DNA of 64,000 nucleotides from Cyclobacteriaceae bacterium (GCA_028285445.1 JANQPQ010000026.1:1-64000), one strand, 5' to 3'. Counted from the stretch's first letter, positions 25,768 through 34,820 are shown. Numbers and translations: made by a program. Notes: generated by a model from the letters alone, not told the origin.

Positions 25768-27111
25768 ATGGAGCTCCCCTCGCTGCAAGCAATTTCACCA
25801 ATTGACGGACGGTATCACACGCATACAAAAGGCCTTAATCAGTTTTTTTCGGAAAAGGCTTTAATCAAGTATAGGGTTAAGGTCGAAGTTGAATATTTTA
25901 TTGCCCTTTGTGAAATCGGTTTGCCCCAATTGGCAGAAATAGATGCTGCTGTTTTTCCAAAGTTAAGGTCCATCTATGAAGAGTTGTCAACTAACGATGC
26001 TACCGAGATCAAGGAAATCGAAAAAACCACCAACCACGACGTAAAGGCTGTTGAGTATTTTTTGAAGTCGAAATTTGACGACTTAAGCCTTTCTGACTAC
26101 CAGGAGTTTATCCACTTCGCACTTACATCGCAGGACGTAAATAACACGGCTTTTCCCCTGATGCTTAAAGAGGGCCTTGAGCACGAGCTTTTGCCATTGC
26201 TAAATGAGATATTGGAGAGATTGGACCATATGTCAAATCTATGGGGTGGCGTGGCCTTACTAGCCCGAACACATGGTCAACCAGCCTCGCCAACTACCGT
26301 AGGCAAAGAGTTGGAGGTTTTCTCTGCAAGAATTAAAAATCAGCTGACCTTACTGGAGCAAGTGCCCCACGCTGCAAAATTTGGTGGTGCTACAGGTAAT
26401 TTCAACGCTCACGTAGTTACTTATCCGAATATTGACTGGAAGAGTTTTGCTGATGGCTTTGTTGGAAAGCTAGGATTAACCAGAAGCCAGCCCACTACGC
26501 AAATTGAACACTACGACCACCTGGCCGCACAGTGCGATAATCTGAAGCGCATAAACACTATTTTGATTGATTTGTGTCGGGACGTTTGGCAGTATATCGC
26601 CATGAATTACTTCAAACAGAAGATAAAAGAAGGTGAAGTGGGTTCATCTACAATGCCCCACAAGGTAAACCCAATAGATTTTGAGAATGCAGAGGGCAAC
26701 CTGGGCATAGCCAATGCGCTCTACGAGCACCTTTCAGCAAAGTTACCTATATCACGACTACAACGAGATCTTACCGATTCAACAGTATTGCGAAATATTG
26801 GCGTGCCGGTAGCTCATAGCTTTATCGCATTGAAATCCCTGGAAAAGGGATTGAATAAGCTGGAACTGAACAAAGAGGTGATTGACCAGGATCTAAACAA
26901 CAACTGGGCAGTGGTAGCAGAGGGCATTCAAAGTATATTGCGGAGAGAGGGCTACCCAAAACCTTATGAAGCTCTGAAAGACCTAACGCGTAACAACGAA
27001 GTGATATCACCCGAAGTTATTCACAGCTTTATTGATTCACTAAATGTTCCTGAAGCGGTTAGGGAGGAGTTAAAGGCAATTACTCCCTTTAACTATATTG
27101 GTATCAAATAA
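25768..27111 (+). CDS. purB: Adenylosuccinate lyase
   Basis: A 447-aa enzyme of the longer, E. coli-like PurB class, recognisable from its start (LQAISPIDGRYHTHTKGL) and from the fumarase/lyase signature GSSTMPHKVNPIDFENAEGN. TSQDVNNTAFPLMLK and ARTHGQPASPTTVGKE are further active-site regions. It catalyses two steps of purine synthesis, releasing fumarate from SAICAR and adenylosuccinate. It has its own promoter candidate and ends directly against a convergent small gene. Confidence 0.97.
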   Translation: MELPSLQAISPIDGRYHTHTKGLNQFFSEKALIKYRVKVEVEYFIALCEIGLPQLAEIDAAVFPKLRSIYEELSTNDATEIKEIEKTTNHDVKAVEYFLKSKFDDLSLSDYQEFIHFALTSQDVNNTAFPLMLKEGLEHELLPLLNEILERLDHMSNLWGGVALLARTHGQPASPTTVGKELEVFSARIKNQLTLLEQVPHAAKFGGATGNFNAHVVTYPNIDWKSFADGFVGKLGLTRSQPTTQIEHYDHLAAQCDNLKRINTILIDLCRDVWQYIAMNYFKQKIKEGEVGSSTMPHKVNPIDFENAEGNLGIANALYEHLSAKLPISRLQRDLTDSTVLRNIGVPVAHSFIALKSLEKGLNKLELNKEVIDQDLNNNWAVVAEGIQSILRREGYPKPYEALKDLTRNNEVISPEVIHSFIDSLNVPEAVREELKAITPFNYIGIK

Positions 27112-27528
27112 TTAGCCTACAAAGTCGCCGGATTTGGTGCGGCATTCCTTCTTCTTTTTACCTTCCTTTATTTTCCAAAAAGGTCCGTTACGAAAGAAAA
27201 TGCCAAATTTCGCCCCAAAGTTGTGCAGAAGCCTGCCGGTTTCGCTCTTATTCAGCCTGTTGCCCTTAGGTTGTACCACATACTCGTAGCCTCGGTCTCG
27301 GGTAAAATCCTCAAAGCACTTATTACCATATAGTATGTTGCGGGTATCGTTTTTTATGATGTGAATTATGCGCCTCCGGTCTGGCCTTTCTTTCTTCTTG
27401 TTGATGTCAACACCATGTGTAGTAGTATTGGTGGTAGGTCTCTGCTCCTGAGCCTTTGCGTTGGTGACAGCCAGTACGCCTAATACTAAAATTATTGCCC
27501 ATTTTAGATGAGAACGATGTTGAATCAT
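27112..27528 (-). CDS. Small secreted basic protein, unknown
   Basis: A 138-aa protein starting at ATG 27528 with a signal peptide (HLKWAIILVLGVLAVTNAKAQ). The mature part is rich in Lys and Arg (NKKKERPDRRRIIHIIKND, KEGKKKKECRTKSG) and has no recognised domain; single cysteines occur in GNKCFEDF and KKECRTK. Its stop codon abuts that of purB on the other strand with no gap, so the transcripts converge. I do not recognise a family. The predicted secretion and strong positive charge are the only functional hints. Confidence 0.65.
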   Translation of the reverse strand: MIQHRSHLKWAIILVLGVLAVTNAKAQEQRPTTNTTTHGVDINKKKERPDRRRIIHIIKNDTRNILYGNKCFEDFTRDRGYEYVVQPKGNRLNKSETGRLLHNFGAKFGIFFRNGPFWKIKEGKKKKECRTKSGDFVG

Positions 27529-27596
27529 GGATAGTGAATGGCAAGCCACATGCCAATTTAGAAAATAATAGGATTTCTACTGAAAAGCCAGGCAAA

Positions 27597-29060
27597 TCAA
27601 TCGGCATCGGCCGAATAAAGCAATTGGTTATTTTGGAAGTCGTAAAGCGTTAACCTTCGCAGATTATAATATGCATTCCAGAAATTCCTGAGTGAATTGA
27701 TATAGGTCCTCTTGGCATTATCTTTTTCTGTAAGCGCGAGGCTAAGGTCAGTAATGCTGATTTTTCCGATCAGGTACCTGTTTTTGGAGATATCATATCT
27801 TCTCTGCGAAATATTATCGGCCTGACTGGTAATTCGCACTTGTTCCCTTAGCATTTCAAACTGTTTTACCTGGGTGAATACTTCCTGCTCGAAATTAATT
27901 CTATCCTGCTCAACGGTGTATTGCACCAGCTTCTGGTTGGCCTCTGCTGTCTTCGTTCTCGACTTCTGCCTTCCCCAATCGATGATTGGAATAGCAAAAC
28001 CCAACCTCACGCGTTGTTGGTCGTCGGGGTTACTGTAAATACCACTGAAATCGTCGCTACGATTTGTAAGGCCAAATTGCCCGAATAGATCTGCATTGAG
28101 CCCCGATTGGCCCGTAGCTTGTGCCACATCCCTGTCTGCCTCCAGCCGTCTTCTGTCAAATGCCACTGCTTCCTGCCTGTTTTGCAAAGCATAGGTAAGG
28201 GCAGCGTCCACATCGACTGCAAATTCCGGTAAGTTTTCAGGAATAACTAACTCAATATTATCGTTATCGGTAAAGTTGAGGTAGGACTTTAGCAGCAAGG
28301 TAGAAGTCTCCAGATCCAAACTGGCTTGGGCAACCTGCTGCCTTGAGTTCATTAGGTTAAGCTCCAACTGTAACAATTCATTCTCCGGTATTTTTCCTAG
28401 CTCATATCTACCCTGAGCGATTTGATATACTGTATCATTGCTATTTACATTCTTCTGAGCGATGTCAAGTGAAATTTGGGCTAGAAGTAAATCAAAAAAC
28501 AATGTGGCGGCATTTTGGCTGATCTCCTCGAGGTTTTCAACATACTCTCTTCTAGATTCCTCGAAGCGCAGAGGTTCAATACGCTTATCCCATCGCAATT
28601 GGTTAAAACCGAACAAAGGTTGTACAAAGCCAATTTGGGCAGGATTTCCACTGTACCGTTTAAAGTCTCTATCCAGATCATCGAAGCGATTAACTTCTGA
28701 ACTAAGAAAGACTCTACCGCCAGTTAGGGCTATAGTTTGAGAAATTCCAAGTGAAAGATTGGAGTTTACAATAGAAACTGGCCTGAAGGCGGTTGTACCA
28801 TCTTCCTGAGTTACTGCTGTTACAGAACGATTAAAATCAGGCAATGTGCCATCAAGTGACAATTGCGGCACGTAATTAGACCGGAAAGTCCGATACTGCC
28901 AATAGCGGTTTTCTTTAATAGTCTCCGCTCTTAGAGATGCGGTTGACTGCCCCCTGGCAATTTCAATTACTTGGGGCAACGTTAACGACTTTGTTGTTTG
29001 TGCATAACCAGCACTCGCCAGGCATAAAAATGCCAGCAATAGATTTTTGACCTTATTCAT
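27597..29060 (-). CDS. TolC-family outer-membrane efflux protein
   Basis: A 487-aa protein with a signal peptide (LLLAFLCLASAGYA) and two OEP repeats: LTLPQVIEIARGQSTA opens the first and VDAALTYALQNRQEAVAFDRRRLEADRDVA the second, with long alpha-helical hairpins. The C-terminal half contains RLGFAIPIIDWGRQKSRTKTAEAN, a typical region of the family. It would form the trimeric outer-membrane duct of a tripartite exporter. Its start overlaps the permease gene by 8 bp, so the two are translationally coupled. Confidence 0.93.
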   Translation of the reverse strand: MNKVKNLLLAFLCLASAGYAQTTKSLTLPQVIEIARGQSTASLRAETIKENRYWQYRTFRSNYVPQLSLDGTLPDFNRSVTAVTQEDGTTAFRPVSIVNSNLSLGISQTIALTGGRVFLSSEVNRFDDLDRDFKRYSGNPAQIGFVQPLFGFNQLRWDKRIEPLRFEESRREYVENLEEISQNAATLFFDLLLAQISLDIAQKNVNSNDTVYQIAQGRYELGKIPENELLQLELNLMNSRQQVAQASLDLETSTLLLKSYLNFTDNDNIELVIPENLPEFAVDVDAALTYALQNRQEAVAFDRRRLEADRDVAQATGQSGLNADLFGQFGLTNRSDDFSGIYSNPDDQQRVRLGFAIPIIDWGRQKSRTKTAEANQKLVQYTVEQDRINFEQEVFTQVKQFEMLREQVRITSQADNISQRRYDISKNRYLIGKISITDLSLALTEKDNAKRTYINSLRNFWNAYYNLRRLTLYDFQNNQLLYSADAD

Positions 29061-30426
29061 GACGTAATGATGTTATTGGATCTTGACTGGCAGCCTTACG
29101 AGCTGGTGTAATCCCAAAAATTAACCCGACAGTGGCTGCCACGCCAAAGGATAATGCAATGGATGACAAAGTAATTATTGTAGGAATTTCTGCAACGTTT
29201 GAAATCGTTGTGGCAATGAAAATCCCTATAGCAACCCCTAGTAGTCCTCCGGAGACACTGATCATGATAGCTTCAAAAAGAAATTGGAGCACTATATCTT
29301 TTTTCTGAGCACCAATGGATAAACGTAGTCCTATTTCCTTGATCCTCTCCATAACTGAAGCCAGCATGATATTCATGATGCCAATACCTCCTACCAGGAG
29401 CGATATGCCAGCGATGGCACCCAAGACGAAATTGAAAATGCTTTTCGTGCGTTGTTGTTGCTTGAGCAGCAACTCGGGAATGGTTATCTCAAAATCTACC
29501 ACATCGAAATGTCTTCTTTGCAACATTCTGGAAACCACGTCGGCTACCGGATTTAGCATCTCTGTCTGATCTACCTGCACTACTAATCTATCCAATTGAT
29601 GATAATTCACGGCTTTTTGATCATCATCATCAGCTTCATTGTTTCCACCTATCACTACAAACCGGCCCCTACTAGGCCCAGGTGAGCCACCTGCCCGGAG
29701 CATGGATTTAGTGACCAGGTCTCTGTTGCGATAACGGATAAGCACCGTTTTTATTGGTGCGTAGACATCCATGTTGTAATCCCTGATGCCCAGGTTCGCT
29801 ATAGCATTCTCCGAGATCAACCTTTCTTCAAGAACGCCAATTACTTTGAGCCAATGCTGTCCACACTTGATAGTTTTGCCAATCGGGTTTTCGGTGGGAA
29901 AAAATCTTGTTTTGATTGACTTGCCAATGATACATACTGGTTCTCCTTTCTTCAGTTGCTCAGCATTGAACATCTTGCCTTCCAGGAGATTGAAACTGGT
30001 CAGGTCAAAATAAGCTGGTTCTACACCTACCAATTTGGCTGAGCGACGCAAACCATTCTTAATAATGTAGGTCTCTAACAGTATTTCGGGGCTAATAGCG
30101 CTGATTCCAGGTACAACTCTTTTTATGCCTTCAACATCTCTTAGCGTAAGGCCTGGGGAATACTTTTTCTTTTCCTCAACACCGAGATCTTCCTCCAACT
30201 CTTCTTCTTCCTGCTCCACAACAGGTGTCACCACTATGTTATTCACACCTACCAGTCTAATCTGCTCGAGGATCTCCTGTTGAGCGCCACTACCTATTGC
30301 CAGCATAGCTATAACGGCGGCAACACCGAATATAATACCTAGCCCCGTGAGGATTGAGCGCATTTTGTTTGCGAATACAGCCTCTAAGGCAATACCAAAA
30401 TTTGCTAATAGTCTTTCCGAAATCAC
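29053..30426 (-). CDS. MacB-like ABC transporter permease (FtsX family)
   Basis: A 457-aa permease: one N-terminal helix (residues about 22-45, ILTGLGIIFGVAAVIAMLAI), a large periplasmic MacB_PCD domain with SLQ-like DXXG motifs, and three C-terminal helices after KSIFNFVLGAIAGISLLVGGIGIMNIML. The nucleotide-binding domain of full-length MacB is absent. It starts with GTG at 30426 inside a perfect anti-Shine-Dalgarno complement. It is flanked by an adaptor gene upstream (12 bp) and an outer-membrane factor gene downstream (overlap), i.e. a tripartite exporter for an unknown substrate. Confidence 0.92.
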   Translation of the reverse strand: MISERLLANFGIALEAVFANKMRSILTGLGIIFGVAAVIAMLAIGSGAQQEILEQIRLVGVNNIVVTPVVEQEEEELEEDLGVEEKKKYSPGLTLRDVEGIKRVVPGISAISPEILLETYIIKNGLRRSAKLVGVEPAYFDLTSFNLLEGKMFNAEQLKKGEPVCIIGKSIKTRFFPTENPIGKTIKCGQHWLKVIGVLEERLISENAIANLGIRDYNMDVYAPIKTVLIRYRNRDLVTKSMLRAGGSPGPSRGRFVVIGGNNEADDDDQKAVNYHQLDRLVVQVDQTEMLNPVADVVSRMLQRRHFDVVDFEITIPELLLKQQQRTKSIFNFVLGAIAGISLLVGGIGIMNIMLASVMERIKEIGLRLSIGAQKKDIVLQFLFEAIMISVSGGLLGVAIGIFIATTISNVAEIPTIITLSSIALSFGVAATVGLIFGITPARKAASQDPITSLRHE

Positions 30427-30438
30427 CTCCTGATGGGT

Positions 30439-31911
30439 TTACTTGTTGTCTTCAGAGGTTGTGGTGGTAGTTTGCTTAGTTTCGCTGGAGTTGTTCCTAT
30501 TCCCTCCTCGGTTACCTCGACGTGGCTGGCCACTTTTGCCTCCTCTTTGTCCACCACGTTGGAAACTACTTGCTGGTACTACCCGCCCATCGGGTAGCGT
30601 GATTGTAGGCTCCAGCTCAATGGGACTAGGCTCTACTTCCGGCTCTTGTCGCTTACCATCCATTTCTGGTATTAGCGCTACTTGCCTTTCCTCAAACCCA
30701 GCCGGTACTGAAAGGTACAGTCTGTCGGTAACATCCAACCCGGCCAGAATTACTGCCTCATCACTATTAGTTTCACCAACCATTACCTCTTGCTTTATGA
30801 TGCCCATGCCATCTCTCTTGAAGACGTAGGTTATTGAATCAAATTGAGTGTGAAGAGTTTCCAAGGGTATGGACATTGCGCTGTCTATTTCGTTGGCAAC
30901 AATAGAGTTACTTGTAGTCATAGAAGGGCGGAGTAAAGGATCCGTACCGTGGACTTGTACTGATACTTCGAACACTTTAGCGTCAGAGTTTGGTCTTTGT
31001 TCTCCTACATTTGCCACGTTAATAACAGTTCCGAATAGTTTCTTATCCGGAAACGCATCTAATCCGATACTTACAGACTGCCCGGGCTTCACCTTTCTAA
31101 CATCCACCTCATTAACATATGTTTTGGAAAGCATAATGCTGAGATCGGGTAAGGTTGCAACTACAGGATCCCAGGCGCTGATCTGAGAGCCTTCTTTTAT
31201 GGGCTTACCATCCCAACCCTTGCGGTAGATAACCATTCCATCTTCAGGAGCAAGAATTGTAAAGGACTGCATCAACTGCATCATGCCATTATATTCCCTT
31301 TCTTCTTTTCTTAAAGATGCAGCTACCTCCTGCATCTTTGCCTTACTTTGCTCAAGCTTGATCTTATAGTTTTCTTTGGCCTGACTAAGAGTCCTTTTGG
31401 CCTTATCGACATTTATCTCTGCCTGCTTTATGGTAGCGGGGGGCTCAAACTTTGATTGTTCGAGAGTAATTTCAGCCTCCTCAACTGCATAATCAAGGTT
31501 GACCAACTCATCTCTAGCCTGTCTCATCTGGAGAGCTGTGTCAAGCTGAGTTTGAGTAAATTGAGATCTTTTCTGATCTAGCTCTGCTTCCGCGTCCTGG
31601 ATCTTATTCATAAGCTCAGACTTATCAAGAGAAGCGATCCAGGCTCCCTTCTTCACCTCAGTACCTTCAGTCACAATCTTCTCGATACTCATGTTCCAAA
31701 TCCGGTAATTCCTCAGGCCGGTAGGCCCCAGAATTTTAACGGAGTTCTTGGCCTCCAACTCCCCGGTTGTTTCAATCTCAACTGTGAATTTGCCAAGCTT
31801 AACATTTGTGAGAATATCAGTATTCTCAGAGCTTTTGTTACCCTTTACAACAAAGAATATTGTAAGCACTCCAGCTAAGGCTCCGGCAAGTATTAGTACC
31901 CTCTTTTTCAT
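30439..31911 (-). CDS. Efflux periplasmic adaptor protein (HlyD/MacA family) with Arg/Gly-rich tail
   Basis: A 490-aa adaptor with an N-terminal membrane anchor (LILAGALAGVLTIFFVV), a lipoyl/barrel-sandwich half (VEIETTGELEAKNSVKI ... VTEGTEVKKGAWIASLDKSEL), a long coiled-coil hairpin (about residues 110-215), the second half-lipoyl piece (LAPEDGMVIYR) and a beta-barrel. The last roughly 45 residues are low complexity and rich in Gly, Arg, Asn and Thr (QRGGQRGGKSGQPRRGNRGG...). It is the first gene of the efflux operon. The tail is not part of the standard MacA fold. Confidence 0.92.
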   Translation of the reverse strand: MKKRVLILAGALAGVLTIFFVVKGNKSSENTDILTNVKLGKFTVEIETTGELEAKNSVKILGPTGLRNYRIWNMSIEKIVTEGTEVKKGAWIASLDKSELMNKIQDAEAELDQKRSQFTQTQLDTALQMRQARDELVNLDYAVEEAEITLEQSKFEPPATIKQAEINVDKAKRTLSQAKENYKIKLEQSKAKMQEVAASLRKEEREYNGMMQLMQSFTILAPEDGMVIYRKGWDGKPIKEGSQISAWDPVVATLPDLSIMLSKTYVNEVDVRKVKPGQSVSIGLDAFPDKKLFGTVINVANVGEQRPNSDAKVFEVSVQVHGTDPLLRPSMTTSNSIVANEIDSAMSIPLETLHTQFDSITYVFKRDGMGIIKQEVMVGETNSDEAVILAGLDVTDRLYLSVPAGFEERQVALIPEMDGKRQEPEVEPSPIELEPTITLPDGRVVPASSFQRGGQRGGKSGQPRRGNRGGNRNNSSETKQTTTTTSEDNK

Positions 31912-32021
31912 CTCAGTTTGTTAATAGATTTTGAGCAAAACCTTGTTTTTACGCAAGTTACGGGTTATTTCGGCTTTACATGCTCCGGTTAAGTATTAAT
32001 AACACCAGCAAAATAATAATG

Positions 32022-32047
32022 AGATAGGGCCCAATTGAGCCCTATCT
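32022..32047 (-). terminator. Terminator-like hairpin downstream of the sigma-factor operon
   Basis: AGATAGGGC and GCCCTATCT form a perfect 9-bp stem with an 8-nt loop. On the minus strand it is followed by a T-rich stretch (CATTATTATTTTG), and it lies about 55 bp after the last gene of the 34713-32102 unit. The rest of the 190-bp gap between 31911 and 32102 shows nothing else. Confidence 0.6.
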
Positions 32048-32101
32048 GTCATTCTTAACTATATAATGCCTAATTCCAGCAAAAGTTTCACCTTTTTAAC
32101 A

Positions 32102-33241
32102 TTAATCGGTTGAGTGCTCTTTGAGGATCACTTTATCGGCAGCAGCATCAAGGTTAATCGACCCTTTGGCGTATTGATCTAATACTGATTTCTTTATTGA
32201 AAAATCTAGTGATTTCGGTATGCCGCAATCGCGGCAACCGGAGATGGTCACTTTCACCATCAACATCTCATCACTTTTCAGACTACGAATTGTTCTGCCA
32301 TACTCTACTATATTCTTTTTCATGTCGTCTACAAATGTTGGATAAAGCTCCTTAGCTCGAGCATCCCGCTCAGCCCGATCCCTATCTCTATCAACCCGAT
32401 CTTTGTCCCTGTCTCTGTTTTGGCTTTGTGAATAAGCTAGCTCGGCGTAATAAAAACTATTCCTCCTGGAGGTATATACCCGCATGCTATAGATTACACC
32501 GAAGTTTGGCAAAATCTCATAACCCGGATTTCCACTTACGCTGTATGACTCCGACAGGTCTGATTTATAAAGCCTTGAGAGGATAGAAGCAAAAAGCTCA
32601 AGGTCCGGCATCTTCTCAGATGGCTCGTCTTTCTCAGTTACTACCACCTTCTTCAGGGCAGCTTCTCTGCTAATTTTACCTTGCTTTAAATCTATAAGAT
32701 CTTGTTTCGAAATTTCAATTGAAATACGGCCATTATCTTTCTTATCATCATCTGAATCAACAGTAACTACTCCCTTGGCATTTGACAATCCCCGAAGCAG
32801 AACAAAACTCTTTTCTTCCTTTTGAGTCACCATAATTTTGTCTGTAGGTTCGAGTTGACCAATCAGATCGCCGTAGTCAACCAGGAAAGTTTTAACAACT
32901 GCTATTAGTTGCTCCCTTTGTTCTTCAGCGGAGGGTTCGTCCTCATCCTTCCTGTCGTCGTCATCCTCCAGAAGATTATTACCTCGTAAAGAGTAGACGG
33001 CTACTCCGCCTAATCCAAAATAATTGGGTACAGTTAGAATTACCCCGAAACCATCTACGTAGCTGGAGTTTGCACTGTGCACCCAGAAACTTCCATCAGA
33101 GTTTTGCTGGGCCAGGGTTTGCAATATCTTTTCAGCTATTTCCAGGTCCCGATCCATGCGTCTCTGATCTATCTGGGCATAACCCGCACTCGATACTAAA
33201 AGCAATAAAACAACGCAGTACCTTATCATTCTCGTTTTCAT
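32102..33241 (-). CDS. Secreted protein with Arg/Asp-rich tract, third gene of the sigma-factor operon
   Basis: A 379-aa protein starting at ATG 33241 with a signal peptide (MIRYCVVLLLLVSSAGYAQ). It contains a highly charged insert of alternating Arg and Asp (about residues 273-297: NRDRDKDRVDRDRDRAERD), an earlier Asp/Glu-rich segment (LLEDDDDRKDEDEPSAEEQRE), and a CxxC (SGCRDCG) near the C-terminus. Two related halves are suggested: KGVVTVDSDD ... IEISKQDLIDLKQGKISREAALKKV resembles ISGCRDCGIPKSLDFSIKKSVLDQYAKGSINLDAAADKV. I do not recognise a named family. Gene order after sigma and anti-sigma genes implies it belongs to the same regulatory module. Confidence 0.72.
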   Translation of the reverse strand: MKTRMIRYCVVLLLLVSSAGYAQIDQRRMDRDLEIAEKILQTLAQQNSDGSFWVHSANSSYVDGFGVILTVPNYFGLGGVAVYSLRGNNLLEDDDDRKDEDEPSAEEQREQLIAVVKTFLVDYGDLIGQLEPTDKIMVTQKEEKSFVLLRGLSNAKGVVTVDSDDDKKDNGRISIEISKQDLIDLKQGKISREAALKKVVVTEKDEPSEKMPDLELFASILSRLYKSDLSESYSVSGNPGYEILPNFGVIYSMRVYTSRRNSFYYAELAYSQSQNRDRDKDRVDRDRDRAERDARAKELYPTFVDDMKKNIVEYGRTIRSLKSDEMLMVKVTISGCRDCGIPKSLDFSIKKSVLDQYAKGSINLDAAADKVILKEHSTD

Positions 33242-33260
33242 TTTTATGTTGTTATTAGTC

Positions 33261-34091
33261 CTAATCAATATTGTCGTTAACCGTACTTACAATCGAAGCC
33301 AGGATTTGGCCAGTCTGCTCATACTTCAAATCGGTGTCTTCCTTCAATGTCTGAAGAGTTTGCTCAATTGTTCTCAAGTCGTCAATGCGCTGTTCTTCGA
33401 AGAAAGTTGAAAAGCTCACTAACAATTGGTTCACATACTCTTGATGATTCTCACCACTAGCAGCAACAAAGTCAGCCAACGCTTTGAGATTATCTTCCTG
33501 CAACTGCTTAGCCAGATTACGAAGCTCTGCTTGCTGAAGGGTTGAACCATTGCTTAGCGTTTGCTTCAGCATTACCAACTGATTTTCCTGTTCGGTGAGA
33601 AGTTCATTACCCAAGTCTTCCCTAAGATTCACAAACTTCGAATTGAGATCACTATTCAACTTACTTTCAGTCTCAGCAATGCGATCATCTATATATTTTT
33701 CGATAGTGTCTGTATTTCCGGCACCATTGCCCGATGAGCCAAAGGCAATCTTAAGTTCGCTATTGGCAAAACTTACTGTGGTGTTAGTGGCATAGCCAAC
33801 AACCATCAGCAGGATTATGGTAGCAGCAATAGCCAATAGTGGCCTCAGAATTCTTCTTTCTGCCTTTATCACTAACCTATGGGGCGTCGATTGCTCAAAC
33901 TCGATAACCGGTTCAATAACCTCCTTGTCTGAGAGCTTTCCCAGCATAAGCCGAGTTTCTTTTAATTGTTCAAGCTCTTCTCTCGCTTCAGATGAATTAG
34001 CCAGGTAATCCTCAACCAATCGTTTCTGATCATTACTCAACTCTCCATAGAGATAGGCAATGAGATCGCTTTCATTCGGTTTATAGCTCAT
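33261..34091 (-). CDS. Putative membrane anti-sigma factor
   Basis: A 276-aa protein with one transmembrane helix (about residues 83-100, RPLLAIAATIILLMVVGYA). The cytoplasmic N-terminus has the pattern DLIAYLYGELSNDQKRLVEDYLANSSEAREELEQL, typical of anti-sigma factor N-termini in Bacteroidota (no zinc-binding HxxxCxxC is present). The periplasmic part is a long helical/coiled-coil region with Gln/Glu/Leu-rich heptads. It overlaps the upstream sigma-factor gene by 11 bp, which is strong support for a sigma/anti-sigma pair. Confidence 0.78.
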   Translation of the reverse strand: MSYKPNESDLIAYLYGELSNDQKRLVEDYLANSSEAREELEQLKETRLMLGKLSDKEVIEPVIEFEQSTPHRLVIKAERRILRPLLAIAATIILLMVVGYATNTTVSFANSELKIAFGSSGNGAGNTDTIEKYIDDRIAETESKLNSDLNSKFVNLREDLGNELLTEQENQLVMLKQTLSNGSTLQQAELRNLAKQLQEDNLKALADFVAASGENHQEYVNQLLVSFSTFFEEQRIDDLRTIEQTLQTLKEDTDLKYEQTGQILASIVSTVNDNID

Positions 34092-34713
34092 AACTAATTG
34101 TTTCCTTATTGATATTCTTTCTTGTCATTATCTGCTTCAAGGCGCTTAGGCCGTAATACATTCTTGATTTGGCAGTGTTTTCTGATATCTCCAATACCTC
34201 TGCAATTTCTGAAAACTTAAGGCCTTCGTATTCTTTCATAATTACTACTTCCTTCTGCTCCGGGCTAATTTCGTTTAGTGCTTCCAGTAAAATCTCGGCT
34301 AGTTCACTTTGAGCATACTTCCTATCAGGGTTAAATTCTCTGGTTTCATCCATCTGCGCCCTACCCTCCTCATCAGTAGCCGATCGCTCTCTCGCTCTCT
34401 TCAATTTGCGTTCTTCCTCGTGGCAAAAATTGGTCACTATCTTGTACAACCATGGCCTGAATTTGTCAGTACTTCGCAGTGATGAGATTTTGCGATGCAT
34501 GGCTATGAAAGCTCTTTGCGTTACCTCCATTGACATATCATGATCTGAAAAGTACTTATAAGCGTAATTGTAAACCCTTTTGTACCACAACGTCACCAAC
34601 TTATTAAATGCTTCCCGATCGCCTTGCTGGGCATTTAGGATTAAGTTTTCAGAATGAGTCATAGCTATATCAAGCAAGCTTCCGGAGTACATTTTTCTGG
34701 TTTTGCTTTTCAT
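34081..34713 (-). CDS. ECF-type RNA polymerase sigma factor
   Basis: A 210-aa protein of the sigma-70 family with region 2 (FNKLVTLWYKRVYNYAYKYFSDHDMSMEVTQRAFIAMHRKI) and region 4 (LNEISPEQKEVVIMKEYEGLKFSEIAEVLEISENTAKSRMYYGLSAL). The helix-turn-helix is the IAEVLEISENTAKSR part. The true start may be Met1, Met8 or Met18; family alignments favour one of the later two. It controls an unknown regulon, probably including its own operon, with activity held by the downstream anti-sigma factor. Confidence 0.9.
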   Translation of the reverse strand: MKSKTRKMYSGSLLDIAMTHSENLILNAQQGDREAFNKLVTLWYKRVYNYAYKYFSDHDMSMEVTQRAFIAMHRKISSLRSTDKFRPWLYKIVTNFCHEEERKLKRARERSATDEEGRAQMDETREFNPDRKYAQSELAEILLEALNEISPEQKEVVIMKEYEGLKFSEIAEVLEISENTAKSRMYYGLSALKQIMTRKNINKETISYEL

Positions 34714-34803
34714 ATGCTAGATGAACTCAAGTTCAAAAAAGTTTTAACTAAACCGACTTTTATTGACATCAGTTCATAGTGAGTTTTGAGGGCCAACTTA
34801 GTT

Positions 34804-34811
34804 TATATTTG
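34804..34811 (+). promoter_or_regulatory. Bacteroidota -7 element (TATATTTG) before the methyltransferase gene
   Basis: A perfect TAnnTTTG match ends 9 bp before the ATG at 34821. A TTTG at 34785-34788 gives only a 15-bp gap, so the -33 element is unclear. Confidence 0.4.
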
Positions 34812-34820
34812 CCGCTAAGC

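Noticed and set aside
30443-30829. 128-codon plus-strand frame opposite the adaptor tail
   Set aside because: It is antisense to the low-complexity Arg/Gly tail and shows no domain or promoter.
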